Below are positions 53,096 to 64,000 of a stretch of DNA of 64,000 nt, piece by piece. Location: contig NC_088708.1 of NCBI RefSeq assembly GCF_963576615.1, forward strand, positions 48,161,196-48,225,195, read 5' to 3'. The position numbers and the translations under genes were made by a program. The notes beneath the pieces are model-generated. The model worked only from the letters and a program-made list of their open reading frames with translations, searched no databases and was not told the DNA's origin. The stretch's first letter is position 1. Each line of letters starts with the position of its first letter. This stretch comes from Watersipora subatra (Eukaryota > Bryozoa > Gymnolaemata > Cheilostomatida > Watersiporidae).

Positions 53096-54288
53096 GCGGA
53101 ATTTTTTTCCTAAACAGGTTTACATATGGCAGTAAAATCTTGGCTCCTGGTTGGCTTTAGGAACCAAAACCTACATCATTACATTAAAAATTAATAGTTA
53201 TAATTAGGAAGTAACACAAAATTCCAAAATGTTAGTAAAAAAGTTTACATCACAGGTGTCCTTTAGCGGGGATATTGCCGAGACCGGGCCGTAGTCTACA
53301 CACACAAAAAAACAACAAAGGTCCACGTAGTTATGAGCAAAAACAAAAGTATCCACCCAAATATCTCACCAATCCGATGAGCAGCACACACAAAAACTAA
53401 ACCAATCGACAGAGCCACCCATCATGTCAAAATATTCCAAGTTTCAAGTCATGTCTTGCACAACTCACCTTATGGTTTGCCAAAACTTGTCCCAAAGTCC
53501 CTATTAATTTGAGACTCCAATATCTGTTTTAGAAATAGTCGCCGCTAGCCTAGCCTAACGTCCTGATTCAAAATCTTAGTAACTATCGAGGCATTGCTGA
53601 GTTCTCCCGATCTTTTTGAGTCTTTCGTAAGCTTGCAAGAACCAATCAAAATCAGGTTAACACTATTGTAAACAAAACTTAAGAGGGACTCAAAAGGATC
53701 GGGAGCACTCAGCAATGCCCCATAGTTACTAAGATGTTGAATCAGGACGTTAGGCTAGCGGCGACCATTTCTAAAACAGATATTGGACAGTCTCAAATTA
53801 ATAGGGACTTTGGGACAAGTTTTGACAAACCATAAGGTGAGTTGTGCAAGACATGACTTGAAACTTGGAATATTTTGACATGATGGGTGGCTCAGTCGAT
53901 TGGTTTAGTTTTTGTGTGTGCTGCTCATCGGATTGGTGAGATATTTGGGTGGATACTTTTGTTTTTGCTCATAACTACGTGGACCTTTGTTGTTTTTTTG
54001 TGCGTGTAAACTACGGCCCGGTCTCGGCTTCGGCAATTTCCCCGCTAAAGGACACCTGTAGTTTACATCAATGTATTTTAAGTGAGCGCCCTCTTACGTT
54101 TTAACAACGCTTTTTGAATAATAACATTTTTACTACGTCATTTGGAATTTTGTGTTCCTTTCTAATTATAACTATTAATTTTTAATGTAATGATGTAGGT
54201 TTTGGTTACTAAAATTCAATTACTAAAACCAATCAGGAGCAAAAATTTCACTGCCATATGTAAACCTGTTCGGGAAAAAAAATTTCGC
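53096..54288. mobile_element. Fold-back element with about 530-600-bp inverted arms
   Basis: Left arm 53096-53622, right arm 53688-54288, spacer about 65 bases. The arms are nearly identical in reverse complement, for example ttacatatggcag and ctgccatatgtaa, or gactcaaaaggatcggg and cccgatctttttgagtc. The left arm lacks about 57 bases present in the right (54072-54128). No ORF of a transposase. Confidence 0.88.
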
Positions 54289-54405
54289 TAGCCGGCATTG
54301 CCCGGGTATTAAAAATTAGCCTATAAACAATGAAAGGTAATGAGAGTTGCCTGCCACTTGCGATTAGTCTGGCACATTGCCAATGGATAATTTAGAGGTT
54401 GTCTT

Positions 54406-55276
54406 GTAACAAAATTCACATTACAGTTATTTGGTATCAAAAGATTCACCATGTCTTACTTTGTTGTGTTGTAGGTGCCAAATACGTGGAAAGGTGATTA
54501 CAAGCTCTTAAAAGCTTAAAAACGAAAAGCTGCCCGCCGTAGATTAGAATCTCTTTATTTTTCTGACGTATTCATTACAGTTTAGTTATCGTCTTGTCAC
54601 GTGATGTTTTCACGTGAAATGAAAGGCCAATAAAAAGCTCAATATAAACTTATCGTAGCACTAGTTTATGACAAACACTTCGGGTTTTACCGAAGACCCC
54701 GTATCAAATATAGATGCTCGCTACTTTACAGTTTTGTTTCGGCTTGGTCTAATCCGCAAGTCGTAATCTGATCATGTGACCCAATACTTTGCAAATAATT
54801 TTTGCAGCACTTTTCGAGTATCACAGGTGACCAACAAGCTCGTCATGGTTATTAGACAATGATATGTACTCCTTCGAGCTAAGGTTAAAGTTTAACGATT
54901 TTTTTACGGTAAGTTATAAGATATCAGTGCTAAAAGTGACAGCATTACAATGACGATAAAATGGACGCGTTAAAACAATAGACATAGTTCTATTGAATGC
55001 GTGAAGTATATTTGTGAAAATATTTCGACGATTAAGGTTGCAAGAAAATGTAAACAGAAACCATCCTGTAACAACTACGTCCCATTTGAGCCGTTTTGGA
55101 AAGCGAATCCAAACTACGGCGGTCTCGTGTGGCAGCGATTAAATGTTCGTTTTTTTGCTTTTAAGAGCTTGTAATCACATTTACATATATTTTGCACCTA
55201 CACTACAACAGAGTAAGACATGGTGAATCTTATGATACCCAATAACTGTAATGTGTATTTTGTTGCAAGTCAACCT
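54406..55276. mobile_element. TTAA-type palindromic DNA element (MITE B), copy 2
   Basis: Starts aggttgtcttgtaac and ends gttgcaagtcaacct, flanked by TTAG and TTAA. The uninterrupted Helitron at 40001 shows one target-like site here (ataatttgagtaagc), confirming a 4-base duplication. Confidence 0.82.
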
Positions 55277-55526
55277 TTAAGTAAGCTTACTAATAAGTGC
55301 CACAGCTTTTCATTACTTCATGACTGAGAGCGGTATCGTATTTCCTCTCATATAGCGACATACATCGCCTAATGAATACATAAAGCTCATGTGGCTGAAT
55401 TAGTGAGGCAGTCGTACTGGTAGGCCGGATGGTCCGAGATCAAATCTTTTGGATACGGATTCTTTATTTCACGATCTTAATAGCTGTAGCTGGAACTACA
55501 CACATACAGACAAACTTTGAGAAATA

Positions 55527-57087
55527 CGGGAAAACTTTTAATTGAACGCCATGGCGCTCTATTTTTCAACCTCTCCTCTATGGTGGTGGTCCATTGGAAG
55601 CAGCGTTGAAATAGAGGCTGGCGGTCTATTTTTCGATTGGCTGTTCAGAATTTTCGGAAGATAAATTTGGCCCTAATACGAGCAAAGCGAATATCGCCTA
55701 TATTTTGCCCTCTTTTTCCGGTGGACTGATATTATACATTTGAATGCAATAAATATGCTAACTTACTTCTAACTTGTCAAAGATTTCCTAATAAATGTGC
55801 ATCGGGAAACCGAGAAATCTCTCTACCAGTTGATATCTATTGCTTGCAATTTGTTAGAATTTTCAATTTTTATTTTATTCAACATTTGAAGACATACTTT
55901 TATTTTATATCTATATGTAACATTGTTGAATAAAAGCTCATTGCACTCATTGATATTTTTGCTACAGTTTACAGCCAAAACTAGCTTTTTATGTGCAATA
56001 GAAGTGGAGTTATGAGCATCGATCTATTGTAAGCTCTGTTAAGATAGCCGCACAAATGCTATTAAATAACATGCTATAAATCTGCATATTTATAAGTTAC
56101 ACAACAATAATTTATCAAATGATACAAATATATATTCATGAACAAGTAACATAAATGAATCATACTTATATCACATGCAAAAACAAAAATTAATGTTGTT
56201 AAAACAAAAGTATTTCCATCGTTTGCTCGGATAGCTGCGTTCTGATTGTTGCTGTCGATGGAACGAACATTTTCTAGTTGTCCAATACCTTCCACAATAT
56301 CTTCTGGCCTCAACTCTTCTTCTGCTGAACTAGTCAATATTAGCGTTCAAACAATTTTTTGGCAGAGCAAAACTTTCATGCGCTGCCTTTAGCACTAATG
56401 CAACGCGTTAAAAGTTTGCTAAAACTAAATGTAACCTTTGGTCCAGATTTTGCGAACTTGGTTTTTATATGCATATCCTTCAAAGTATTAGGACCACAAT
56501 AAACAAGGAACTACTATTAGCCTGAGACAGTATTTATTTCTAAGGAATTGCTTTCAAAGTTTCCATCTACCATCTGAAATTTAAACCGTTTTTTATATAT
56601 GTAGGCTATTTCGAAGTATCAGGACCACGTTGAACAAGAAACCACTATAAATTAGCCTGAGGCGGTAATTATTTCTATATCTTTGCTTCGAAAGTTCATC
56701 CACCATTGTAAATTTAAGCCATTTTTTATATATGTAGGCTGCTTAAAAGTAGACAGACCGCTTTAAACAGAGAGCTACTACTGGCCTGAGACCGTTATTG
56801 ATTATTGCTACGGTGTTGCCTTCAAAGTTTTAATGAGAAAAACGAAAAGCTTTAGAATTGGACAAAGAGATAATTAACTGTTATTGCTATAAACGATTCA
56901 TTATTAATATGATTTTGTGGACACTTTTCTACTGATCAGTTGATATTATGGGCTCGAAAAGATCAAATAATGTCAAAGTGGCGGTCAAATAGAAGTGGCG
57001 TTCAATTGGAGAGTGGCGGTCTATTTTTCAACGCTTTTCTCAGGGTGGCGGTCAATTGGAGGTGGCGTTCAAATAGAGGTTTTACGG
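55527..57087 (-). mobile_element. TA-flanked DNA transposon, pogo-like, degenerate
   Basis: Terminal inverted repeats cgggaaaacttttaattgaa and, inverted, ccgtaaaacctctatttgaa, followed by gcggtc/gcgttc-rich sub-terminal repeats. Flanking TA duplicated within the Helitron 5' end. A minus-strand frame (56337-56210) encodes an acidic stretch with EEELRPEDIVEGIGQLENV, like the acidic C-terminal tail of pogo transposases. Nothing else of a transposase survives. Confidence 0.62.
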
Positions 57088-57253
57088 TATATATGTAGAT
57101 TTGTATTTAGAAGTTCATGTAACGCTAAAACAAAACCATTATTATATGCGAATGTTATGTATTTTTTGGGTGGGATATACCATAATGTCAGTACGTTATC
57201 TTTTAATTGCACAATTTAAAATATAAAAATTAGGCTCTTCACAAATTGAGATA

Positions 57254-58293
57254 CAGTCATTTGCAAAAGTTTAAGACCACTTGGTAAATTTGAAGAAATT
57301 TTCTATTAAATGATGTTACTAGCTTCTGGCTTCAGTTAATCTCCTCAGTTGTTCTTGTAACCCTATCAGTTGCTCCTTAAGTCGGTTCATTATTGTCAAG
57401 CATAAAGATTAATGCTTTACTTAATCTTTGGCTCAGTTTTGTGACAAATATTAGTTTAAACAACATGGTGAAAATGGGTAAAAACAGGCCTTGGCACTGA
57501 CTGCTAGAGCCAAAATATTTGTCACCAAGAGGTATAGCCACTGGACCATTCAAGACTGGTCAAACGTGTTATTCTAAGATAAGTCTAATTTGTTGTAGTT
57601 TAAATTACGTAAGAAACACGTTTGTAGACCAGTAGTAACTTGCTTTGATGACAGGTAAAACTGTCAAAAGAATAAAACATTCACCGAGTCATATGGCATG
57701 GAAGGCAATGTTCGTCAAAGGGACTGCAGGCTGGTAATTTTTAGATAAAAACATCACTATGAATGGTGAAAAAGAAAAAAAAACTTTTTGAACACAATAT
57801 AGCTTTATATATGAGGTACATAAATGCATTGTCTTCATGCATGATGGAGCACCTTTCCACAGATTGAACAAGGTGATAGATTATCTGAAAAAGATGAAAG
57901 TCGAAGTTCTTGCTTGGCCAGGTAACAGCCCAGATCTCAACCTAATTGAGAATCTGTGATGCAAAGTCAAGGACAAAGTAGCAAAAGAGCAGCCCCAAAT
58001 GCTTAAGCTGTATATGAAGCAATTAGGACAGTTTGATAACTGAGATCACCGATGACTATTGTAAAAAACTTATTGAGAGCACGCCAAGGAGACTTAAAGC
58101 TGTAATAGAAAACGAGGGGCGACATACAAATTATTGACATTAGCAGCATTTGGAGTAACTGATGCACAGTATAGACTATGTATTCTCTAACTTGTATCAT
58201 AGCGTAAACAAAAAAGAAAAAATTTGGTGTGATACCAAAAATCTTAATTTTTTAGAAAAATTAAGGGTGGTCTTAAACCTTTGCAAATGACTG
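57254..58293 (+). mobile_element. Tc1/mariner-like transposon, degenerate
   Basis: TA-flanked, with termini cagtcatttgcaaaagttta and, inverted, cagtcatttgcaaaggttta, each followed by agaccac. About 1040 bp, somewhat short for an intact Tc1. Confidence 0.85.
57820..58080 (+). pseudogene. Tc1-like transposase C-terminal remnant
   Basis: Reads MHDGAPFHR, then VEVLAWPGNSPDLNLIENL, a TGA where Tc1 proteins have Trp, then KVKDKVAKEQP. DGAP and WPGNSPDLNxIENL are the signature around the last two catalytic acids of Tc1 transposases. The upstream part is unrecognisable, so it is dead. Confidence 0.82.
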
Positions 58294-60230
58294 TAGTCAC
58301 CGACGTTCAAGGAACCTCCAAGACTTTTGTATCCGCAACTAAAGAATACTCTTAATGAAAATGACAAGCATGATTTGAATTTTCAAAGAAATATTGACGG
58401 TTTAAAAATGTTGATTTAATTGCAAACATACAGTAAACTGTGGCAGCAGGTATCAGAGGTATCGAAAAGTTTCAAAATAATCTGCTATAGCATTGCCGTA
58501 GCACGCTTGTGGTTGCAACATTAAAATTCTAGCATATGATATACAAAAATTCACTTCGTTCTAGTCGTTACAAGTAGCAGCAGTGTTTGCTTGATATGTT
58601 TCAAAAAATTCTTGCTAGAGCCTAATGTTTTAGTAAGGTTTTAACATTCCAACTTTGAATCGGTTTGCAAAGAGCATTATAGATATAGCATTAGAGCACT
58701 CTTTATATAAAACAGTAAATCATTTATTAGAGATGTGTCACCAGAATTTTATAAACTCATTCTGTATTAATTTTCATGTTTTTAAATGTCAGAAGCAAAT
58801 TTGGATGTTTTCTCTCTTGGCCTGTCTTTTACGCAATAATCTTTCAAACGTTGCTAGCCACACAATTTTAATGTGGCTTATGTAATACTTAGTATAAGAA
58901 TGAGAGAAAGAAAAAATTGTGGTTTTTATATTTTGGTTCTATATCAAAATAGATATCTTGCAAATTTTGCTTTTGCAATATTCAAACAAGTTTTAAAAAA
59001 TCGGGAAAAATTGAGTTTAGTTACAGCTTTTTTACAAAAGGCTTTATTTGCAAAATTTTCAGGTTACGAAATGTCTACTTGAAAACAAATGATCTGTTGT
59101 GATGAAATAAATCTTAACATACAAAAAATATATCTTCAAATACGCGCTATCTTCATTTCCAGTCAGCCAGGCTGAAGTCTCATCAATGTTAAGTAATAAC
59201 AAAATGAACTTAGCACAAGAACTTAACAGGAAGTGATCAGTAATGTAGGAGCTATAGGAGTTAGAAGCGATGTCTGGGAGAATCTCATTATGGATGATGA
59301 GGACAAGACCGCCATTATTTAACAAGGCGAATAAAAGAATTTTTTAGCAAAAATCTCATGACAATTTGGATTTAAAAAAGCTAAAAATTGTCCCACTAGA
59401 CAGGTTTTCCTCCCTATATGACAATAGGTGATAACCTAATGCTTACTTTTTAAATTTTCAAAAAATTATTGAAATTTGACATAAGCAAATATCTTTCCAA
59501 CATACATAGCTTTATTATGAAAAACGCCAGATCAAATGCTTGCTCTTTTGCACATAAAATCAAGTGTAAATGTTATAATTTAATTCATCTAAAAAACTTT
59601 GATCCTATTTAAGTTGCTCCAGTTCTGTAAAAATCACTTCACTAAACTTTTAAGAGGTTGCTTGTTTTGTTAATAGTTAATGAGCAAAGGAGTCTTCCGA
59701 ATACAATCCATCTTCAAAAAATCTAGAATAAAACAAAGTAAGCGTCTTACTGAGTTGGTGATTTCTTAATAGATGAATAAAAACTGCAATTGTTTTGCAA
59801 TAGCAATACCTACTTTTTGACTGGTTTTCAACGAAAATTTTAAACTTTTTTATATTATATTCTTGGAGATATTTACAGTGACAATAAGTTAGTTTCTCTT
59901 GAGTATTACACGCCGCAAGTTTTTTATACTAAACTTTGTCTTTTTCGTAAATTAGGAGATTCTTTGTCTAATAAAACATTTCTTAAAATAAGCTCACAAT
60001 TTTCTGAAAATTATATGTAGTAATATCCCTTAGTTTTGATGTTTAGTGGTGAGTCCCTTAGTCTTCAAACCTGCCTCAAAATTGATTTATTATTGTATGT
60101 ACTCACCGTATTAACAATAGTGAAAATCGAACCAATAAGCATTTCTTTGCAGCTTCATTCTGCTACAATGGCAAAGGGCACCTATCTCTTTACTATCAAG
60201 CTAACTCATATTTCAGTGCAATATTTCATA
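58294..60230. other. Intergenic, nothing recognised
   Basis: AT-rich. Short open frames at 58655, 58873 and 59059 (minus) are Leu/Phe/Ile-rich without similarity. Confidence 0.35.
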
Positions 60231-60409
60231 TTACAAACGCTACCCTACTTACAAACTTTGTGTTACGAACAACGGTAGATACGAACGGTGTTGCGCGTAT
60301 GTCATCAATTGTTTGTAAAGAAAAACGGTTGATCTGATGTTTGTACAAAGATGCCGTAGGTTAGATTTTGTATTGCATCCATTTAATGTATTTGCATCCA
60401 TTATTCATT

Positions 60410-60606
60410 ATGGTTGGTAAAAAGCGAAAGGCTTTTAGTGATAATGGAATTATAAAAAATAAGCAAACTATTTCATTTGAAACCAAAGTGTTAATAATAA
60501 AGAAGCTTGATGCTGGTAAAAAGATGGTGAGTGTTGCACATGCGTATAACATGAATCGATCAACCGTCGATACGATTTACCAACAGAAAAACCGTATCAT
60601 GTAGCA
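60410..60606 (+). pseudogene. pogo/Tigger transposase N-terminal helix-turn-helix fragment
   Basis: MVGKKRKAFSDNGIIKNKQT, then ISFETKVLIIKKLDAGKKMV and VAHAYNMNRSTVDTIYQQK form the Psq/CENPB-type DNA-binding domain of pogo transposases. A TAG stop follows at the position of a conserved codon; the frame continues after it with HVKGAVPMQS and then stops. Dead by truncation and insertion. Confidence 0.8.
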
Positions 60607-61002
60607 TGTAAAAGGTGCAGTGCCGATGCAATCCATGATCATTAGCAAGAAAAAAGAGTCTTAGAAGCGATAGAGACATTTATCTGAAGTGTTTTTAAAT
60701 GCAGTACAAACCATTATAGTTTACTTGGACAAGCCTTAAACATACAGTGAAACTCAACTAACTCGACCTTCACGGGACCGAGAGAAAGTGTTCGAGTTAT
60801 CTAAGCGTTCAAGTTATGAAACACTGTCTCAAGTGCATGTATTATTGTATTTATCAGTACATATACAAACTAAATATAAATCGAAAGCATTGATTGCTTG
60901 TTGCAAGTTAAGGGACCTCTCATGTAATGTTTTAACCATTTTTATCAGAAAGTATAAATATTTTCCTTTTATTACTTGAGATTCGTTTGTTTGTTTGTTT
61001 TA

Positions 61003-61130
61003 GGTGATATGACTGCCAGGACGTTGTCAGATTAAAATAGGCAAAACCTGATCGCAGTTGCAACTCTCAGAAAAAAAGACATTTTTCTTTTGAGCGTTTT
61101 AACAAAAACCAGTTTTGCCGATTTTTGTTA
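61003..61130. repeat. Fragment of palindromic MITE family A
   Basis: aggtgatatgactgccagga, aaaacctgatcgcagttg and gagcgttttaac match the left half of the copy at 2135, more diverged. Confidence 0.45.
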
Positions 61131-61132
61131 AA

Positions 61133-62008
61133 AGGTTGATTTTCAACAAAATTTACATTACAGTTATTTGGTATCAAAAGATTCACCATGTTTTACTCTG
61201 TTGTGTTGTAAGTGCCAAATATGTGGAAATGTGATTACAAGCTCTTCAAAGCTCAAAAACGAAAAGCGGCCTTAGATTGGAATCTCTTTATTTCGATGAC
61301 GTAACCACGAAATTTGGTTATCGTCTTGTCACGTATGTTCTCACGTGAATTGAAAGGCCAATACAAAGCTCAATATAAAACTTATCGTAGTACTAGTTTA
61401 TGACAAACACTTCGGGTTTTACCAAAGACCCGTATCAAATATAGATGCTCGCTACTTTACAGTTTTGTTTCGGCATTATTCAATTGTCAAGTCGTTCTCT
61501 GATCATGTGACCCAATACTTCACAAATAATTTTTGCAGCACTTTTCGATTATCACAGGTGACCAACAGGCTCGTCATGATTATCAGACAATGATATGTAC
61601 TCCTTCGAGCTAAGGTTAAAAAGTTTAACGATTTTTTATGGTAAGTTATAAGATATCAGTGCTAAAAGTGACAGCATTACAATGACGATAAAACAGACGC
61701 GTAAGAACATTAGACACAGTTTTATTGAATTCGTGAAGTATATTTGGGAAAATATTTCGACGAATAAGGTTGCAAGAAAGTGTAAACAGAAAGCATCTCT
61801 CACAGCTACATCACATTTGAGCCGTTTTGGAAAGGGAATCCAAACTACGGCGGTCTCGTGTGGCTGCGGTTTTCTGTTCGTTTTTTTAGCTTTTAAGAGC
61901 TTGTAATCACATTTCCACATATTTTGCACCTGCAACACAACAGAGTAAGACAGGGTGAATCTTTTCATATCAAATAACGGTAATGTGAACTTTGTTGCAA
62001 GTCAACCT
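61133..62008. mobile_element. TTAA-type palindromic DNA element (MITE B), copy 3
   Basis: Starts aggttgattttcaacaaaat and ends ttgttgcaagtcaacct; flanked by TTAAA on both sides. Same orientation as copy 2 and closely similar over the whole 876 bp. Open frames across its right half on both strands are not conserved proteins. Confidence 0.85.
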
Positions 62009-62497
62009 TTAAAGTTTATCGGAAGGTTACCCCTCTTTTCCTTGCTTGCGGCGGGCTTTTCCCCAGCGGATGTTTGGTAAAATTTGATTTCTTGCAAACC
62101 TTTAGAAAAGTCCTTAACGAAAATATTTTGCCGATAGTGGTAATAATGACACCTAAGAACTACTAAAAGTTGTTTATCTCTATGGCTTGGAATAAAGTGA
62201 TATTCTAAAGCGATAACAACCGTCTCGGTAGCCGTCGGGCAAAAAAACTGTTCGAGCTAACGAAGTTAAGGTCGAGTTATCTAAAGCAATTTATCATTGC
62301 GTGGGAACGGACCAAACAAATCCGTTCGCGTGAACCATGTGTTCGAGCTATCCGAGGGTGCGTTATCCGAGTTTCACTGTACTTATATAATCTTTAAACA
62401 TACGTTTTGTACAAAATAACAAACTAAGACAACTTACAAATTCGCTTAACGAACAGCCATTCAAAATGTATCTCGTTTGTAAGTTGGAGAGCGTCTG

Positions 62498-63792
62498 TAT
62501 ATCTGATATTTGCATCAGAACCACGAGGTCAAACAGAAATATGTAAAGAGCAATATCACTTTTTAGGCTCTAAAACCACCATCTTCATCTAATAATCTTT
62601 GAAATTTTGTAAATTTCCACCAATTTACGATATGCAGCCAATGAAATTACTTGGCTATATTTTTACACTACGACGAGTAATACAACTAGTAGCCTATGAT
62701 ATATATCAAAACTTGTCATGACATTCACGAAAATTGTTGTGCACCAAGCAAAATGGAACAAGAAATAACAGCTGGACAATTTTGGGGCACTGGTAGATGA
62801 ACTCTATATCTGCATGGTAATATCTCATCGCCTATGTCGGTTGGTCAAGGTAGCACAACACATTTTGGGGATTAGACTAAGTATCGTGGATTTAAAAGCT
62901 GTTGATGCTTGAGTCAGATCAAGATATTAGCAGTATAATGATACCTAGCTGCCCTATTACAACTAGCAAAAACTTTGGTGTTCAAAGAGACTGTTAATTT
63001 AACTTACAATTGTGGAAGCTCCAATAATATTTTTTTTATTTTTAAATAAATTGTGACTTAGCACAAGGCTTTATTTTCTGGAGGTACTGTAGGTTATTTG
63101 TAACTATACCAAGTAATTCATTGTAACGAAACTTGTCTCATTAAAATTTCTCTTGGAAAGACTTCGATTTTTTGTGGAATCTGTGCACTGCAATTCTTAG
63201 CGTCGTAAATTAGTTGAAATGTGGGTCTAGGGTGCCACATAGATCTGAAACAGTATTAAAGATGGCGGCCTTCGTAAGCTCATTTGTTTCAAATTTGTGC
63301 ATTGGTTAGTCTGCAGCTTTGACTTTGGTAAACCATATAGGTCTAACTTGCAAAACAATGACCGCCATATGTTAAATCCAAAAGATTGGCTTGCAAGGGC
63401 GGTTGTCTCCAAAACAGGTTTTTTGTTCTACTAATATCAAAACCATGAAGTAAAATTGAAGTTTCAAGGTTATATATCTATAAATAATTAAAATGTTTAG
63501 AATGCTGTAGGTTAACATTTTTAAGGAAGTTACACATTATGGAATGATTTCCAAAATAAATATATTTCGCAAGCAGGAGAATGAATCAATCTCGCAATTA
63601 TGAGACATAAATTTTTTACCAATTATATTGGCTCAGTAATATCTTGACTTACGATCGTCTCAACATAGGAAAGTTGGGAAGCACAACATTAGAATTGAGT
63701 AAATATTTGTCCTGGCACACAAAGTAGTCTACAAACATACGATCTCCGAAGTCTTTTAAAACGTTGCAATTCTGTAAAACAGTACATATATA
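62498..63792. other. Intergenic, nothing recognised
   Basis: Unique-looking AT-rich sequence. 63225-63420 has a modest run of less AT-rich bases with gatggcggcc and gaccgccatat as a possible inverted pair, perhaps an old MITE. Confidence 0.35.
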
Positions 63793-64000
63793 CAGTCAAA
63801 CTCGAATAACTTGCCTCGGATAGCTCAAACACATGGTTAACTCGAATGGATTTGTTTGGTTCGTTCCCACGCAGTGATAAATTGCTTTAGATAACTCAAT
63901 CTCAACTTCGTTAACTCGAACAGTTTTTTGCCCAAAGGCTACTGAAACATTTGTTATCGCTTTAGAATATCATTTTATTCCAAGCCATAGAGATAAACCT
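63793..64000 (-). mobile_element. pogo-like element B, second copy, cut by the window edge
   Basis: cagtcaaactcgaataactt, cacatggttaactcgaatgg and ataaattgctttagataact match the reverse complement of 62160-62379 at most positions. It begins after TA and runs off the window. Confidence 0.75.

Larger units (their letters stand above)
52882..57099 (-). mobile_element. Helitron copy broken by four nested elements
   Basis: Helitron pieces in the order of 40001-40390: 52882-52895 (3' CTAG end), 54289-54405, 55277-55526 and 57088-57099 (5' TC end). Between them sit a hAT MITE (52896-53082), a fold-back element (53096-54288), TTAA MITE B (54406-55276) and a TA-flanked element (55527-57087). Only about 390 of 4218 bases are Helitron. 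Confidence 0.7.
60745..62379. mobile_element. pogo-like element B, inserted in A and itself interrupted
   Basis: Ends cagtgaaactcaactaactc and, inverted, cagtgaaactcggataacgc, with sub-terminal gttcgagttatc words, flanked by TA. Contains part of MITE A (61003-61130) and MITE B (61133-62008). Internal 62160-62379 matches the inverted edge copy at 63793. Confidence 0.7.
60234..62497 (+). mobile_element. pogo/Tigger-like element A, interrupted
   Basis: TA-flanked ends caaacgctaccctacttaca and, inverted, cagacgctctccaacttaca. It carries the transposase N-terminus at 60410-60606 and is then broken by element B at 60745. Its right end resumes at 62380. Confidence 0.65.

Noticed and set aside
61636..61968. 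110-codon minus-strand frame and 74-codon + frame
   Set aside because: Both lie in the inverted end of MITE B, and the matching frames are not kept in the copies at 13051 and 54406.

Overview
The window is nuclear DNA of a multicellular animal. It is AT-rich (about two thirds A+T by eye), has GT-AG introns of 0.1 to 6.7 kb, and is crowded with eukaryotic transposons and microsatellites. No bacterial operon, phage, CRISPR or rRNA signature is visible. The mix of SINEs, Helitrons, pogo/Tc1 elements and an ENO4 gene points to an invertebrate, perhaps a lophotrochozoan; the species cannot be fixed from the sequence. Genes were assembled by matching exon translations and splice phases by eye.

Three protein genes are supported. 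(1) A p21-activated-kinase-like Ser/Thr kinase on + has five visible exons (4225-18076). It encodes the whole kinase domain; the N-terminal part lies upstream or outside. (2) A complete HECT-type E3 ubiquitin ligase of the HECTD2 family on + has 18 exons (25082-48332). The exons join in frame to 836 codons plus stop and carry an unexpected N-terminal pair of CxxC motifs. (3) A two-exon enolase-4 (ENO4) gene on - (51924 to 48644, 564 aa) has an N-terminal docking-like domain and a degenerate enolase active site. HECTD2 and ENO4 converge tail to tail with little or no 3' spacing. A 56-codon ORF of unknown meaning starts divergently from ENO4 at 52083.

Layout: 1-4224 holds repeats upstream of the first visible kinase exon (G-rich minisatellite, palindromic MITE, SINE, TAA microsatellite). 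The kinase introns hold a SINE-derived 79-bp satellite, a Helitron, a MITE carrying CRE sites, several minisatellites, a TTAA MITE, a SINE split by a Harbinger MITE, and two near-perfect palindromes. 18240-25081 is intergenic, with large CT/GA tracts and a Helitron-like segment. The HECTD2 introns carry SINEs, a 22-bp minisatellite, an uninterrupted Helitron and a dead pogo element. 52250-64000 has no recognisable host gene. It is a graveyard of nested DNA transposons: one Helitron is broken by four other elements, one pogo element holds three more, and there is a Tc1-like element and a further pogo end cut by the window edge.

The genes have no evident shared pathway: cytoskeletal or Rho-type kinase signalling, ubiquitin ligation, and a sperm-flagellum enolase homologue. 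The most unusual material is structural: the nested transposons, of which one layer can be checked against an uninterrupted copy in the same window, the twin palindromes, a satellite built from a SINE head, and transposon sequence reaching up to a HECTD2 splice acceptor.
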